From contig JAPDRN010000176.1 in assembly GCA_030247855.1 (NCBI GenBank), positions 1 to 61,652 on the forward strand: DNA of 61,652 bases. Reading direction: 5' to 3'. This stretch comes from Knufia peltigerae. Lineage: Eukaryota; Ascomycota; Eurotiomycetes; Chaetothyriales; Trichomeriaceae. The translations under genes were made by a program, and so were the position numbers. Of this stretch, positions 42,267-53,050 are shown one piece after another (position 1 is the first letter of the stretch; each line of letters begins with the position of its first letter). The notes beneath the pieces are model-generated. The model did no database searches, had not been told where the DNA came from, and saw only the letters and a program-made list of their open reading frames with translations.

Positions 42267-44120
42267 TCATGGAGACCTCTCGACAGCTGTCCATCTTCTC
42301 TTCCCAGGACTCCTGTCTCTGTGCACCGATTCACCTCCCCAAAGTCCACGTTGACTGGAACTTCGAACAGGTAGTTTATCTGCCTGCCAGGTGGGTTCTT
42401 CTCGAATGCTGCTAGACGTACTGGGGGTCTGAATACTCGGGCTTGCTCCAGTTTCGCTGGAGTCGGCAGTTTCGTCTCTCGAGTAACGACTACCTTTCCG
42501 CCAAAGCCCAGTCGGTGGTTCCTCATTACTTGCTGGATCAGCAGCATGAGATCTCTGACTCTGACTTCTGGCCACAAGCGCTCCGTGGGAGCCACGATGA
42601 TGAGACAACGACTCTCCTAAAGAAAAACCCTCTGGTGAATCCGCACCGACGGCCCGACGACTGGCGAACGCTGGTGATTTTCCCAGGCGTGGCGAGTTCA
42701 GCCCTAGTGGGTTTGAGCCAGCTCGCAAATGTTCCGTCGATGCGATGATCTTCATTTCGTAGTCATCGGAGATGCTCAGATCGAGCGACCCTCTGCGTCG
42801 TGTGGGTGACATGGGCGATCCCTCCTTTTCTTGACCCTGCGTTCGTACTGCCATGGTCAAGGACGCAGTTGCAACGTCGTGAAGAGCAGGGGCACCAGTA
42901 AGGATTCTGATGAGGGCGTTGCAACCTGCTTGATGGGTGACCAGAACTAAGACCAACTCCTCGTCTTCCTTGCCGCCATCATCTTGTTCAGCGGCTTCGT
43001 GTTCATAGTAGTCAATCATTTTCTGCAAGCCATTTCGAAATCTTCGATGCATGTTTCCCCATTCTTCATCAAATGGGCCGCCATCGCCCCATTGCAGAGG
43101 TTCGGCTTCACTGTCCCAGTCGTGATCAATTGTTACACACACATCACGGGCGTGGGCAACATAACCAGGAGGAATCTTGTCCGACGAACCCATCGCATAC
43201 GTGGGAACAGGTGGACTGTATCCAACGGGATGCTTTTGCAAATTTCTGTTCAGGAGTCTGGCGCCATTGGCGAGTTCCGTCCCAAATGAAATGTTCCGCG
43301 GCCGCTTTGGAAACGAATGACCAGCAGCAGCCATCGCTCTCAGTCCGGTCTTTTCTTGGACAGGCACAGAAGCGGCCTCACTTTCCTTCTCTTCCCACTC
43401 GACGGTTGGGAGTTCACAAGTCAAAGATGCTGAGAGGTCAGCACCTTTGATTTCTTCCTGTGGTACTTGTAGCGCCATCTTTGCTTCTGAAACCATCACC
43501 GCCGTCGGTGGGGGAAGGGCCGATTCGAAGTAGGTTCGACATTGCCATTCTCCAAGAAAAGAATCGATACGCAGCCGGCATGTATTATAGCCCAACCGAT
43601 TCGTATGTATGGGCTCACGACTTACGGTGCGTTGCAGGGATGAGTGGTCGACTTCATGGGAATCTGGGGCAACCTCCTCTTCGGCGAGGAGACTGGCCCG
43701 TGAGGAACGCTGTCGGGGCCTCAATCGTGGACGGATGTGATTCTGGGGATGTTGTATACCAGCACTGATTGCTATGGCGGTCTGGACGCAGCGCAGGTAT
43801 GGGGAAGAGTGTATGATGATCTTCCGCCTCTTATGAGGACGGTCGTGTGTCGCATCGTCCTTGTGTTCCGCATGTTGCGTATGTGAAGCATCCAGATGAT
43901 GGAGCTCATTATTAATTCTTACACCGAGTGTCTGTGATTGTATCCAACCACCGTAGGAGAGAGGAGTGTCGTAGGGTTTTTCGGCCGTTGATGTCCAATT
44001 CCGGTCGGCTTGATCGAGACGGGCGCCATGTCTATATGAAAGTGTCAGTTGTGTCGTTGTGTTCACAAGAGGAGAGGGATCGTACCTGGTAATGATGATT
44101 ACCGCCGGCTGTTTACCCAT
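42267..44120 (-). CDS. Histidine phosphatase superfamily (phosphoglycerate mutase-like) protein
   Basis: Two exons (44120-44086 and 44031-42267, intron 54 nt) give 599 residues. Splicing builds the catalytic RHG motif: R12 is split across the intron and followed by H13 and G14, then ARLDQADRNW. Further conserved parts are HSSPYLRCVQTA, LGEWQ and, far downstream, LVTHQAGCNALIRIL with the second catalytic His. The C-terminal 180 residues are Ser-rich and disordered. The layout resembles fungal homologues of the yeast Tfc7/YNL108C group and other PGAM-like phosphatases; the substrate is unknown. An in-frame Met 28 codons upstream is an alternative start, but the chosen one sits just before the first beta strand. 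Confidence 0.82.
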   Translation of the reverse strand: MGKQPAVIIITRYDPSPLVNTTTQLTLSYRHGARLDQADRNWTSTAEKPYDTPLSYGGWIQSQTLGVRINNELHHLDASHTQHAEHKDDATHDRPHKRRKIIIHSSPYLRCVQTAIAISAGIQHPQNHIRPRLRPRQRSSRASLLAEEEVAPDSHEVDHSSLQRTVSREPIHTNRLGYNTCRLRIDSFLGEWQCRTYFESALPPPTAVMVSEAKMALQVPQEEIKGADLSASLTCELPTVEWEEKESEAASVPVQEKTGLRAMAAAGHSFPKRPRNISFGTELANGARLLNRNLQKHPVGYSPPVPTYAMGSSDKIPPGYVAHARDVCVTIDHDWDSEAEPLQWGDGGPFDEEWGNMHRRFRNGLQKMIDYYEHEAAEQDDGGKEDEELVLVLVTHQAGCNALIRILTGAPALHDVATASLTMAVRTQGQEKEGSPMSPTRRRGSLDLSISDDYEMKIIASTEHLRAGSNPLGLNSPRLGKSPAFASRRAVGADSPEGFSLGESLSHHRGSHGALVARSQSQRSHAADPASNEEPPTGLWRKGSRYSRDETADSSETGASPSIQTPSTSSSIREEPTWQADKLPVRSSSQRGLWGGESVHRDRSPGKRRWTAVERSP

Positions 44121-45146
44121 ATTGGAGGAATTTGGCACTTCGTTCGATCGATTAAAACGAGGATGTGGAGGCAAGACTTGGGCGCAGGCGCACGGGGAAG
44201 ACAAGACTAGTGAGCCGCTGATGAGGCACGACAGACAATTGAAGCATCAACAAGACACCCACATGGTGCGCAATGAATCGAGCGGTCAACTTTGCCTAGC
44301 GGTATCTTTGACCCAACGTGGCTATGAAAGATTCAAGTCATGGTGAAGCCCCGCGAAAAATATGATGAAGTCAATACCGCCATGCAACGCAAACACAGCG
44401 AAACCCCATAAAATGATGGAGGATGAGGATGAGGAGCGGTCCGCGTTCCATTTTTGGTCGAGGGAGGAATTAATTCAGCCTGTGCAGGACAAAGACTCGG
44501 ACGATTTGGGATACTCCTTGCTCGTCAGACGGAGAACTGCATTCAGCACAGAACAATCCAATTGTCTCTCTACGTGTTCCCAAGCAGTGCGAAGGATTGC
44601 AGCAACCGCCTCGACATTATCATGATGTTCAATACATCGACTTCTATGCCCAATACGATGGCGATCAATGTCCTCTTACTACGATTACCGACCAGCGCCC
44701 ATCATGAACACTGACCAGATCTCGTCCTTGTCACCTCTCCACCGCACCTGGTATGGTTGTTGAATTTCTACTAACCCTCCATTCCGGCGTCTAAACCCTT
44801 CTGGAGAAGCACACGACTTCGATCGTTCAGGCCGCTGTCACTGCCGTTGCAGCCAAACACAGTGAGACAAGAAAGACATTTAAACCAATAGCGTATCCCT
44901 TGCCGCGCTCACCGCCTCTTGAGCAAGTCCATCTACGGTTTACTTCCTGCGGACTACGGACTAAGATGCTAAAAATGAGAAAGTATCTTCGGCAGTTTAC
45001 TCTTCAGTCGTTTCGTCCTTCATGGTCCAGGCGAGAAGAGACAGCTCAGCAGGCTCAATAACGCTGAGCACGCCGAGATATGCTTGAAACAAGGCAAGCG
45101 ATCGAATTGATGCCTGGAAAGTTAGCGTCACCTATTTATATATACC

Positions 45147-45157
45147 GTACTCCGTAC
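45147..45157 (-). repeat. Copy 2 of the recurrent 11-mer GTACGGAGTAC
   Basis: Exact reverse-complement copy (GTACTCCGTAC on the plus strand), just downstream of a TATATATA stretch in the gene-poor interval. Confidence 0.8.
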
Positions 45158-45702
45158 TCCTTGCAGTGCAATATCATGCACCCCGTGGCCAAGATCTTCG
45201 TCGCCAGTCACCGTGGGTGGACATTGTCGAAATGAATTTCATGATAGCTTCGATGTGCGGAAAGAGCTCTGGAACTGTTCATATCTTGCAGTTCGCAAGA
45301 CCCAATTGTCCATGGGCACCGTACAGTATTTTCCACTGTTACTTGTCTACAGCTGCGAGAGCAACTTTACGCGCATACATTCTAGCCTTAAGCAAGTAAC
45401 AGAGGGCGAAGCAGGTTTCAGATCCATTCAACAATGATACAGTACACATCTCGATCGGTGCATTTTCCAAATCCAACCTACTGTAAGCCGGTAATCTCGT
45501 TTCAAAATTTGATCCAGAGCGAAGGTTTGCTGGCACCATGGGACGGAGTAACGGTCAGCTCGTGCCGTCCCTATGATGGTTTTCTTACGGGAGCCAGGAT
45601 AATGGAGATCTTCTGTCCAAGACCATGATTGCCATTTCATCTCGCTTGTCAAAGGGATCAGTTAAGCGTGGTTGTCAAGTCGAGAAGTGCATGCATTCTG
45701 TT

Positions 45703-45713
45703 GTACGGAGTAC
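45703..45713 (+). repeat. Copy 3 of the recurrent 11-mer GTACGGAGTAC
   Basis: Exact copy, 546 bases from copy 2 and in opposite orientation to it. Confidence 0.8.
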
Positions 45714-47620
45714 GAGGCGTCATGTCTACTGAACCAACGCCATGACTGGCCCAGTGGAGAATACAACCGATAAGACGCGGACAAAAGATGAACGTTGTTC
45801 AAAAAGCAAGGAAAGAGGAGAATGGAAATTGGATGGTGAGGAGGTAGCGTGCCTCTCAAGTTCCAAGCTACGCCATGTCCATGCACCTTTGGGCCGTTTC
45901 AAGGGCCCATACCATCATGGGTCGTGGTGGCTGAAAGATCTCTACAACAGTACCCGGGCACCCGCTCAAAGAAGCTGGCTAAGCTAGGCGACGAGGGATG
46001 ATCCGCTGCGACCGCTTTGGCCCTCGTACGAGGATGAGCAAACCCCCGTCGTCCTTCCGTCGCCCTTCTTCTCATGATCATTCTCGACCCTTCGCGCTGT
46101 CAACTTTCAGGCTACCAACGAGCCACACACCGGAAAGGGAGTTTGACAAAAATCTCGTTCCCTGAAGCCCAATCATGTCCTCCAGGCCGCGTTCTGGTAA
46201 GCTTCTTCGCGTGCAGGATGACAGGCGAGCTTGGGAGTGCGAACTGTCTTTCTGTTCGCTATCGTTTCAGAACCCTTGTTACCTCTCCACTAATCCTGTC
46301 AACGCTTCAATGGTCCATGCACGCCAGTTCCTGACGATCTGTGGCCTTGCTGAGCGGTGGCTGTCGAGGTCCGCCAATCCAATCCCCACAGATGCATGCA
46401 CCCCTTGCGCTGTGCTTTGTCCCCTTGCCTTCTTTGTCTCGTTTCAGAGTCGCCCGAGCCTCCCGATGCCCAACTCCGCCTCGCCTTTTCTTTCTTGCAT
46501 TTTCCTCGTGTCCAGTTTGAAGACTTGTTTCTCGCTCATCGTTGATGTCGTTATCCGCGTCATCGCGATCTCTGGACTACTGACGAACTGTGTCTCGTCA
46601 TTTTCTGTCCGTCCTCTGATGATGTCTACAGACTACAGCATGGTCTCTGACCGCAGAGGCGTGGAGTCTTTTTCCACGTCGTGACCATGGTTAAAACCAG
46701 ATCTGCCAAACCATGCAGCCCTCAAGAGGTTGCATATGACATTGCTCCATATACCATTACTATATCCGGATGCTTATCCAGGTCGTTCTCCATTGCCCCT
46801 GTCATGTCAATTCAAGCCATACAACACGTTAGGCTTAGGCCTAGGAACATCCAGACCTTCATTGACATTCTCTGGTGTCCGAGTCCACAGACCGCCTTGT
46901 GACTGGCCCCGGGCTCCAGATACGTTGGAAACCCTGGACGCACAAGTTCCCAATCCGTATCCACCTGCTAGCAAGCATCAGTGAACTTTGCCTGCATCCT
47001 CCACCGCTTCGAGCTGTTGTCCAGCATAGTCCCTGTCTGAAGCACACGCTTCCACTTTCTTTCCAATTGTCGATGACCATCTACCGGTGACCTGCATCTC
47101 GTGTTTTTTCTTCTCGTGTGTCCATCTGACCAGCAGCAAGTCTCGCTTTCCTATTTGTCTCTTTTTTTCGTCCCCTCCTTTCGGCCGCATGTTTGTCTTA
47201 TACGTCTCATACATTCGTTTCCTCCTTCAGTCGGCTTCCAAATACCTCTGAACAGATACCGGCATCTTCCCAGTCATGCTGGTCTGATTGAGAGGTTGCC
47301 AGCTACCGTACAAAAAGACTGACTTCGCCCTCTGTGTCTCGGAATAGACACCGCTCCAAGTCAGTAGCCTTCAAAGGTGCTGTCAACCGGACGTCAACTT
47401 TTCTCACCCACACCACCACACGGTGAAACTGTCCTCCTGGGTCGCTGTCTCTTCGGCGCACGGCCGCCACATGCCACACCATCGGAATATATCTCTTCAG
47501 CATTGACCACCTGGCTGATCTTCCCGTCTCAACTTCTTTCCGACTTTCGATACCGGGCAAGACTTTATTAGTCCCGAGCAACTCGATGCTGCTCGGATTC
47601 CTTTCACGGCATCCCTCTTC

Positions 47621-49078
47621 ATGACGTCTCTCCTAGACAATACTGGTTTACCACTTTGGGTATATATCGTCCTCATTGTTGTCGGCTCGACCCTCCTGGT
47701 GTTGGTCTGCGCACTCTCTTTACGATGGTGTCTAAGGCGAGGGCTGTCCCGAAGGGGGGACCTCGATAATCTCACAGGTGCCACTCGCCGAGTTACTTTA
47801 CGCAGAGGACGAGTGGTACCTACCTCGCAACATCTCTCCCTGACAGGCTCCAAATTTGGCATGCGACAATTTGGACTACTTGGCGATAATGAGTCGACTA
47901 TGACCGGGAGGAGAAGTCCCTTTGAATGGTGGAATACGGTCATGGCAGAGAGATCGCATTCCCGGCTGGACCAGATGTCACAGGTAGAAACGAGCTCTGT
48001 GCTATCGTCAAGACCTGTGTCAAGATCTACAAGACGCGACATGCGGCCCGTTACACCAATCCAAACTCCAGAGAAGAGCAAAGAAGCGACAACGCGAAGC
48101 TGGGAGATCACTCCGCCTTCGGCATCACCAAGTCCGTCCCCCTCGAGTCGAAGGACGACAGTCAACTTCTCGAGGTCTTTTTCTACGCACAATATGCCTG
48201 TTTCGCCATTGACACAGCGATCACAGCATACCCTTTCACGGATCTCTGAGAGATCTCCGCATCAATCCATGATCAGCACGAACTCACCAGATCTGTTCAC
48301 TCATTCTCCCTATCAAGCCGCGATAAATCCCGTCGACAGTACACCTATTCCAAGTCTTGCTCAGTCTGGCGCTGAAGCACCTCGAAGACCGTCATATCTT
48401 CCGTTGGCAACTCCAAAACCTATCTTTTCAACCTCTCAGACGCCGTCCACTTTCCGTTCCAGCCCGTTGTCAACACCACCGCTGGCGCAGGACGCCGACT
48501 CATTCAGTGCCTCGGTGGGTTACTCTCAACCAACATACCAATCCGCGTACTCGATAGCACCTCGACCACGCACTGCAGACGCAACAATCTCCAGAAAGAA
48601 CGGGATAGAGAATCTTCGACAGTCAAACATCCCTGTTCCGGATATCCCAGCACCAAAGTCTGTGGTCTACCCGACGCCCACGTCTATGACCCGGTCCATG
48701 TATCAACATTCCAGCAAGTCTCAACCTGATCTCACCAAGCGTACGTCGATGACACGTGGGTCAAAGCGGAGTAGTGGCGCGACGATGTTACCCCCAACAC
48801 CGAAGTCCGGATCGACGCACGGTCCCAGCGGGATTCTATACGAACCTCAGGTGCCAGACTACTGGTCGTCGTCAAGGCTCGATGTCCAGGATCTATCCTC
48901 GACATTGAGATACGACCGCGGAGATCGCATTTCGGGACAGTACGACGACCCGGTGGTTGATGGCCGCGAGAAGGAGAACGTGCTGGGCATTGTCACCGTC
49001 CCGGGAAAACATGACACTCGAGTATTGAGGAAAAAGTCTCTGAAGCGGATGACTAGAACTTCCTCAGTGGCTGTGTGA
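47621..49078 (+). CDS. Single-pass membrane protein with long Ser/Thr/Pro-rich cytosolic tail
   Basis: A single-exon frame of 485 residues. A short outside N-terminus is followed by one strong hydrophobic span (about 12-34) and then a basic stop-transfer stretch (RWCLRRGLSRRG), which suggests an N-out, C-in topology. The remaining 430 residues are low complexity, rich in Ser, Thr, Pro and Arg with many SP/TP sites, as expected of a phosphorylated scaffold. No signal peptide or enzyme motif is seen. The family is not recognised; proteins of this shape are common at fungal plasma membranes and septa, but no role is claimed. The upstream leader appears unusually long and pyrimidine-rich. Confidence 0.7.
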   Translation: MTSLLDNTGLPLWVYIVLIVVGSTLLVLVCALSLRWCLRRGLSRRGDLDNLTGATRRVTLRRGRVVPTSQHLSLTGSKFGMRQFGLLGDNESTMTGRRSPFEWWNTVMAERSHSRLDQMSQVETSSVLSSRPVSRSTRRDMRPVTPIQTPEKSKEATTRSWEITPPSASPSPSPSSRRTTVNFSRSFSTHNMPVSPLTQRSQHTLSRISERSPHQSMISTNSPDLFTHSPYQAAINPVDSTPIPSLAQSGAEAPRRPSYLPLATPKPIFSTSQTPSTFRSSPLSTPPLAQDADSFSASVGYSQPTYQSAYSIAPRPRTADATISRKNGIENLRQSNIPVPDIPAPKSVVYPTPTSMTRSMYQHSSKSQPDLTKRTSMTRGSKRSSGATMLPPTPKSGSTHGPSGILYEPQVPDYWSSSRLDVQDLSSTLRYDRGDRISGQYDDPVVDGREKENVLGIVTVPGKHDTRVLRKKSLKRMTRTSSVAV

Positions 49079-50146
49079 TTTTTCTTTGTTCTCCTCAATA
49101 CCATTCCATGATTCATCGCAAAAACCAACACCTATTTTCTTTGGAGCGACAAAGAGAGTCAAAAGAGTGCAGCGCATTCTCTCTCCATCCCAACGACTTA
49201 TAACGACACACACAAAGACTGAACATTTTTGGGAAGAAAGAAAGCGATTGCTGCAATAACAAAATCAATCTGCAATTGATTATATACCCCATATCCGTAC
49301 ATGTACACGGCCGGCATCCTCCTCGTTTTTGTGTGGGACTTGCGACTGGCCTTTTTTCATTTTTCTGTCTGCCTTACTTCTTTTATCGAGTTTTTTGTTG
49401 TTGTTAGTTTCCATATTGTCTGGTATTCTTGGGGTTGCGAATGCCGTTTTTCTCTCTCTCGATAATGAAAGAGAGAGCGCTTTTGGACCAGGATGTGGCT
49501 GTCTGAGGAGGAGGGTTCGAAGTTTATTTTTTTTCTCTATCTTAAATGCTCGGCGATATCTCAAGGCAGATATCATCTGAACGAGCGAGTGTGGAAATGA
49601 AACGCGGGCTTCCAGACCCGAGAGAATGCTATACATCACGGGCTTTTATACCTAGGGTAGTTCTTCATGTAAATGAGTTAGGTTGCCCCTACTGTACCGT
49701 TGGTGGTCACGGGCATACTCGTGAATTCATGAAGGTATCATCTATACCTGTCAAGGCGAATCCATATACTCATCGAGATTCTTCAAGTCTTTTTGTTTTA
49801 GAAGCCTAATGCGTGAACGAACGACGTACGAGGTATATTCTCTTTGATATTGGTACCTTTTTTTGGCAATGGTCAAGATTCTGATCTGGTATAAATTACC
49901 TACTCACTCAAAAATGTTACCTAGATAACAAGAACAACGCCATCGCTATGCTGCCACGGCCATCCATCATCTCCTCGAAGGGTCCCCTTTTCCCTTATAA
50001 CTCGTGTGCTGCTGCTACATCTATAACATATAACATATAAACCCCCCCTTTTTTTAGGCGGTGTCGTGGGGTTGCCCTCATACGCAAATGTGTCGCTGCT
50101 TTTCTTTCAACTCGTCGTCGGCAATTCTCTGTGCCTCCTTTCTGGT
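49079..50146. other. Intergenic between convergent genes, with a CT/GA hairpin
   Basis: Holds the 3' flanks of the membrane-protein gene and of the thiolase. A CT/GA inverted repeat with 8-base arms lies at about 49452-49477. No gene is seen. Confidence 0.5.
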
Positions 50147-51536
50147 TTACTCGACGCTGGCGATTCTCTGTACAACCATCGCCGTAGCCGCACCACCACC
50201 GTTGCAAATGGCAGCGACACCGTACTCGCCCGGTTTCAATTGATGCAACAACGTGGTCAAGATTCTGGAACCGGAGCTGCCAAGCGCGTGGCCCAACGAG
50301 ATGGCACCGCCGAGCAAGTTGACTTGAGCGTTTTCGAGACCGAGAATCTGTCATTGATGGCTTGTTAGTTCATCTCATTCCATCTTTTCAAGTTCGTTCT
50401 TTTCCCCACCGGGGTGTACTTACCTTTTCATTGGCCTTGATGACGGCCGCAAAGGCCTCGTTAAACTCCCAAATGGCAATGTCCTCCTTCTTCAAGCCGG
50501 CTCGTTCCAACGCAATGGGGACGGCTTTGGCAGGTGCGACGGGGAAATCGACGGGGTCGATGGCGGCGTCTGCGCTGCTGACGATCCTCGCGAGAACCCT
50601 GCTGTCCTTGCCGTACTGCAGGGCGATTTCTCTGTTGCCGAGGACCAGAGCGCTTGCACCGTCGTTGAAGGTGCTGCTGTTGGCGGCGGTGACGCTACCG
50701 CCCTCCTTGACGAACGCAGGCTTCAAGGTCGCGACCTTGTCCTTCTTGAGGTTGTTGTAGCCCTCGTCCTCCTTGACGATGGTCTCGCCCTTTTTGCTCT
50801 TGACCGTGACGGGGGCGATCTCCTCGTCGAACTTGCCAGCCTTCCACGCGGCCTGCGCCCGCTCGAAACTGCGAATGGCGTACTCGTCCTGCGCCTCCCG
50901 GCTGACGTTGAACTTCTTGGCCGTGTTCTCGGCGCAGTTGCCCATGTGGAACTGGTTGTACACGTCCCAGAGGCCGTCCTCGATCAGGCCGTCCTTCATG
51001 CCCACGTGGCCGAAGGGCGGCTGCTGGGCCGCGCGGTTGAAGTAGTACGGCACCCTCGACATGCTCTCCATGCCCCCTGCGACCTGGGCCTCGGCGAGAC
51101 CGAGCTGGATGTTTTGCGCGGCCAGGGCCACGGCTTTCAAGCCACTCGCGCACACCTTGTTGACGGTCACGGCTTCGGTGGTGGTGCTCAGACCGGCGAA
51201 CAGGGCGGCCTGACGCGCGGGCGCCTGGCCGACTCCCGCGGACAGCACGTTGCCCATGTACACGTCGGTGATCTTGGAGGCGGGGACGCGGGACTTCTCG
51301 ATGGCCGACTTGATGGCGACAGCGCCAAGTTGAGGGGCCGTCATGGACATGAAGGAGCCATTGAACTTGGCCGTGGGCGTGCGCGAGGCCGAGATGATGT
51401 AGGCCTCGCCGACTTCCTTGCGTGCGGCGGACGACGAAGAGAAGTGTGACCGCATCTGGGAGAGGCGTGCAGCCGAGGTAGTGGCAGAGGCGGAGCGGGA
51501 CGCCGCCCGCACAGCTGTCGATGGTAACGAAGACAT
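50147..51536 (-). CDS. erg10: Acetyl-CoA C-acetyltransferase (mitochondrial-type thiolase)
   Basis: Two exons (51536-50424 and 50347-50147, intron 76 nt) give 437 residues. The first 40 residues are rich in Ala, Ser and Arg without acids, a mitochondrial presequence. Mature thiolase features follow: active-site C129 in NKVCASGLKAV, WEFNEAFAAV, H391 in SLGHALGSSGSR and C419 in AICNGGGAA. The last two catalytic residues come from exon 2. The enzyme condenses two acetyl-CoA to acetoacetyl-CoA or runs the reverse thiolysis, serving isoleucine and ketone breakdown in mitochondria. Cytosolic paralogues feed sterol synthesis, so the symbol is by family. The usual GHP of this family reads GHA here. 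Confidence 0.93.
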
Positions 51537-52311
51537 GTTGTCGTCGACTGGGGAGGGAGAAGAGGAGGAGGCGGAGGAGGAGGTGGAAATGTTGGTGGGA
51601 TTTGAGGAAGCCAGCTTGACGACAAGAGGAAGAAGAGGAGGAGGTAGTCGGGGTTATTATAATGTCCTGGGTATACTTTGTATTGATTAGTCCGAGGCGG
51701 CGCGTGGGCACATGCGATTGAACTGGTCAAGGGGATTGTTCGGTTACAAGCGGGGAACGACGCGGAATTTGAAAGGACGGAGAATGATTGATTTGCTCTA
51801 CTCTTGCGTGAGGCGTGGGATGTTCTTCCTAGAGATACCTTCGGATGCGAAAAGAACAATCGTCCTCTATTATATAAACGCCTTCAGGCACTTCCCCTAC
51901 ATTGTCCGTCCGAGTGGCCGAGTGGGAGCCGTAAGGGAGAACTCCAGACTCTCAAAATGTAGCACGGAATCGGAGGAAAATCGACCTTCATCCTCGGCTC
52001 CAGCTTTGAAGGTCGGAGAAGATACGGCCTGATGCGGACTAACCACATACAGTTAGGAAACTCTCGTCTCCTACTCCGTACCCGGCTAACCATTCACGGT
52101 CAGTCAGCATTAAAAGCAGCGACTTCTCTTCCGGCGCAGCCTGCGGCGAACTGGAATTGTGAAATCATTTCACTCTGTACATGTCCATCGCGTGAGGTTC
52201 AAACAATCCCCAGTTCCTTGGTCCAACACCAACTTGCCTCCTCAGTCTACGTCGAACAATCATCCTTCTACAGAAACACACATACAACAAAACCTCCCCA
52301 TACCCAGCAGA
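51537..52311. promoter_or_regulatory. Divergent intergenic region, thiolase / rad6
   Basis: Shared upstream region of the two genes. A 10-base match to the recurrent element lies at 52072-52081. A stretch near 51902-51995 faintly resembles a class II tRNA but does not fold convincingly. Confidence 0.5.
52072..52081 (-). repeat. 10-base match to the recurrent element (TACTCCGTAC)
   Basis: Shares ten of eleven bases with GTACGGAGTAC (reverse strand), 231 bases upstream of the rad6 start codon. Confidence 0.6.
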
Positions 52312-53050
52312 ATGTCAACCTCAGCACGTCGTCGTTTGATGAGAGACTTCAAGGTGAGTCAAGTCTCTCATTCTTTCTCTTCCCCGATAACAGCCCGCCT
52401 GCCCGCCCGCAACCCACCCACTCCCACTCCCGGATCCGACACCCAAATCTCTACCTCCCGGAACCGAATCTCATCACATTGACATGGTTCAACTGACCTT
52501 TTCTTTCTATAGCGCATGCAAACAGATCCTCCAGCCGGAGTCTCGGCGTCTCCCATAGCGGACAATGTGATGACATGGTAAGTGTCCCCCCCCCCCCCGG
52601 GCCTCCCAATCAATCGCATTTGGTCCTTCCGCCTTCGACAAACCACGAAGGAGACAAAGGATTACGAGGGTTATTAACAACAAATGCTCTCCCTTCTACA
52701 GGAACGCAGTCATAATCGGACCGGCCGACACGCCCTTTGAAGATGGCACATTCCGCCTGGTCATGCAGTTTGAAGAGGCGTACCCGAACAAACCACCGGG
52801 GGTGAAATTCGTGTCTCAAATGTTCCATCCCAACGTCTACGGTACGGGCGAGTTGTGTCTCGATATCCTCCAGAACCGATGGTCACCCACGTACGATGTC
52901 GCGGCCATCTTGACGAGTATCCAGTCTCTTCTGAACGACCCGAACACGTCCTCCCCCGCGAACGTCGAGGCGAGTAATATGTACAAGGACAATCGGAGGG
53001 AATACATCAAGAGAGTGCGTGAGACGGTGGAGAAGAGTTGGGAGGATTGA
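52312..53050 (+). CDS. rad6: Ubiquitin-conjugating enzyme E2 Rad6/Ubc2
   Basis: Three exons (52312-52353, 52513-52577, 52702-53050) give 151 residues, the usual length in filamentous fungi, which lack yeast's acidic tail. MSTSARRRLMRDFKRMQ is the Rad6-specific N-terminus that contacts E3 partners. Further along are the HPN motif (78-80), catalytic Cys88 in GELCLDIL, RWSPTYDVAAIL and the SLLNDPN loop. The enzyme loads ubiquitin for histone H2B and PCNA, in DNA damage tolerance and transcription, and for the N-degron pathway. It acts in nucleus and cytosol. Introns are 159 and 124 nt; the second contains a C homopolymer. Confidence 0.96.

Larger units (their letters stand above)
44121..47620. 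other. 3.5-kb gene-poor interval with two 11-mer copies and a pyrimidine-rich leader
   Basis: No convincing gene is present. The left part holds the upstream region of the phosphatase gene. Two copies of the 11-base element GTACGGAGTAC lie at 45147-45157 and 45703-45713. From about 46250 to 47600 the plus strand is strikingly rich in C and T and is probably the promoter and 5' leader of the membrane-protein gene at 47621. Short frames here (for example 46175-46684) lack domain character. Confidence 0.5.

Noticed and set aside
46175..46684. 169-codon plus-strand frame
   Set aside because: It has no domain, odd composition, and lies in the pyrimidine-rich leader that makes Ser/Leu/Phe-rich frames by chance.
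51902..51995. tRNA-like stretch (GTCCGAGTGGCCGAGTGG...) resembling a Ser/Leu tRNA 5' half
   Set aside because: There is no proper T-loop, the D-stem does not close, and the acceptor stem pairs only partly. At most it is a decayed copy.
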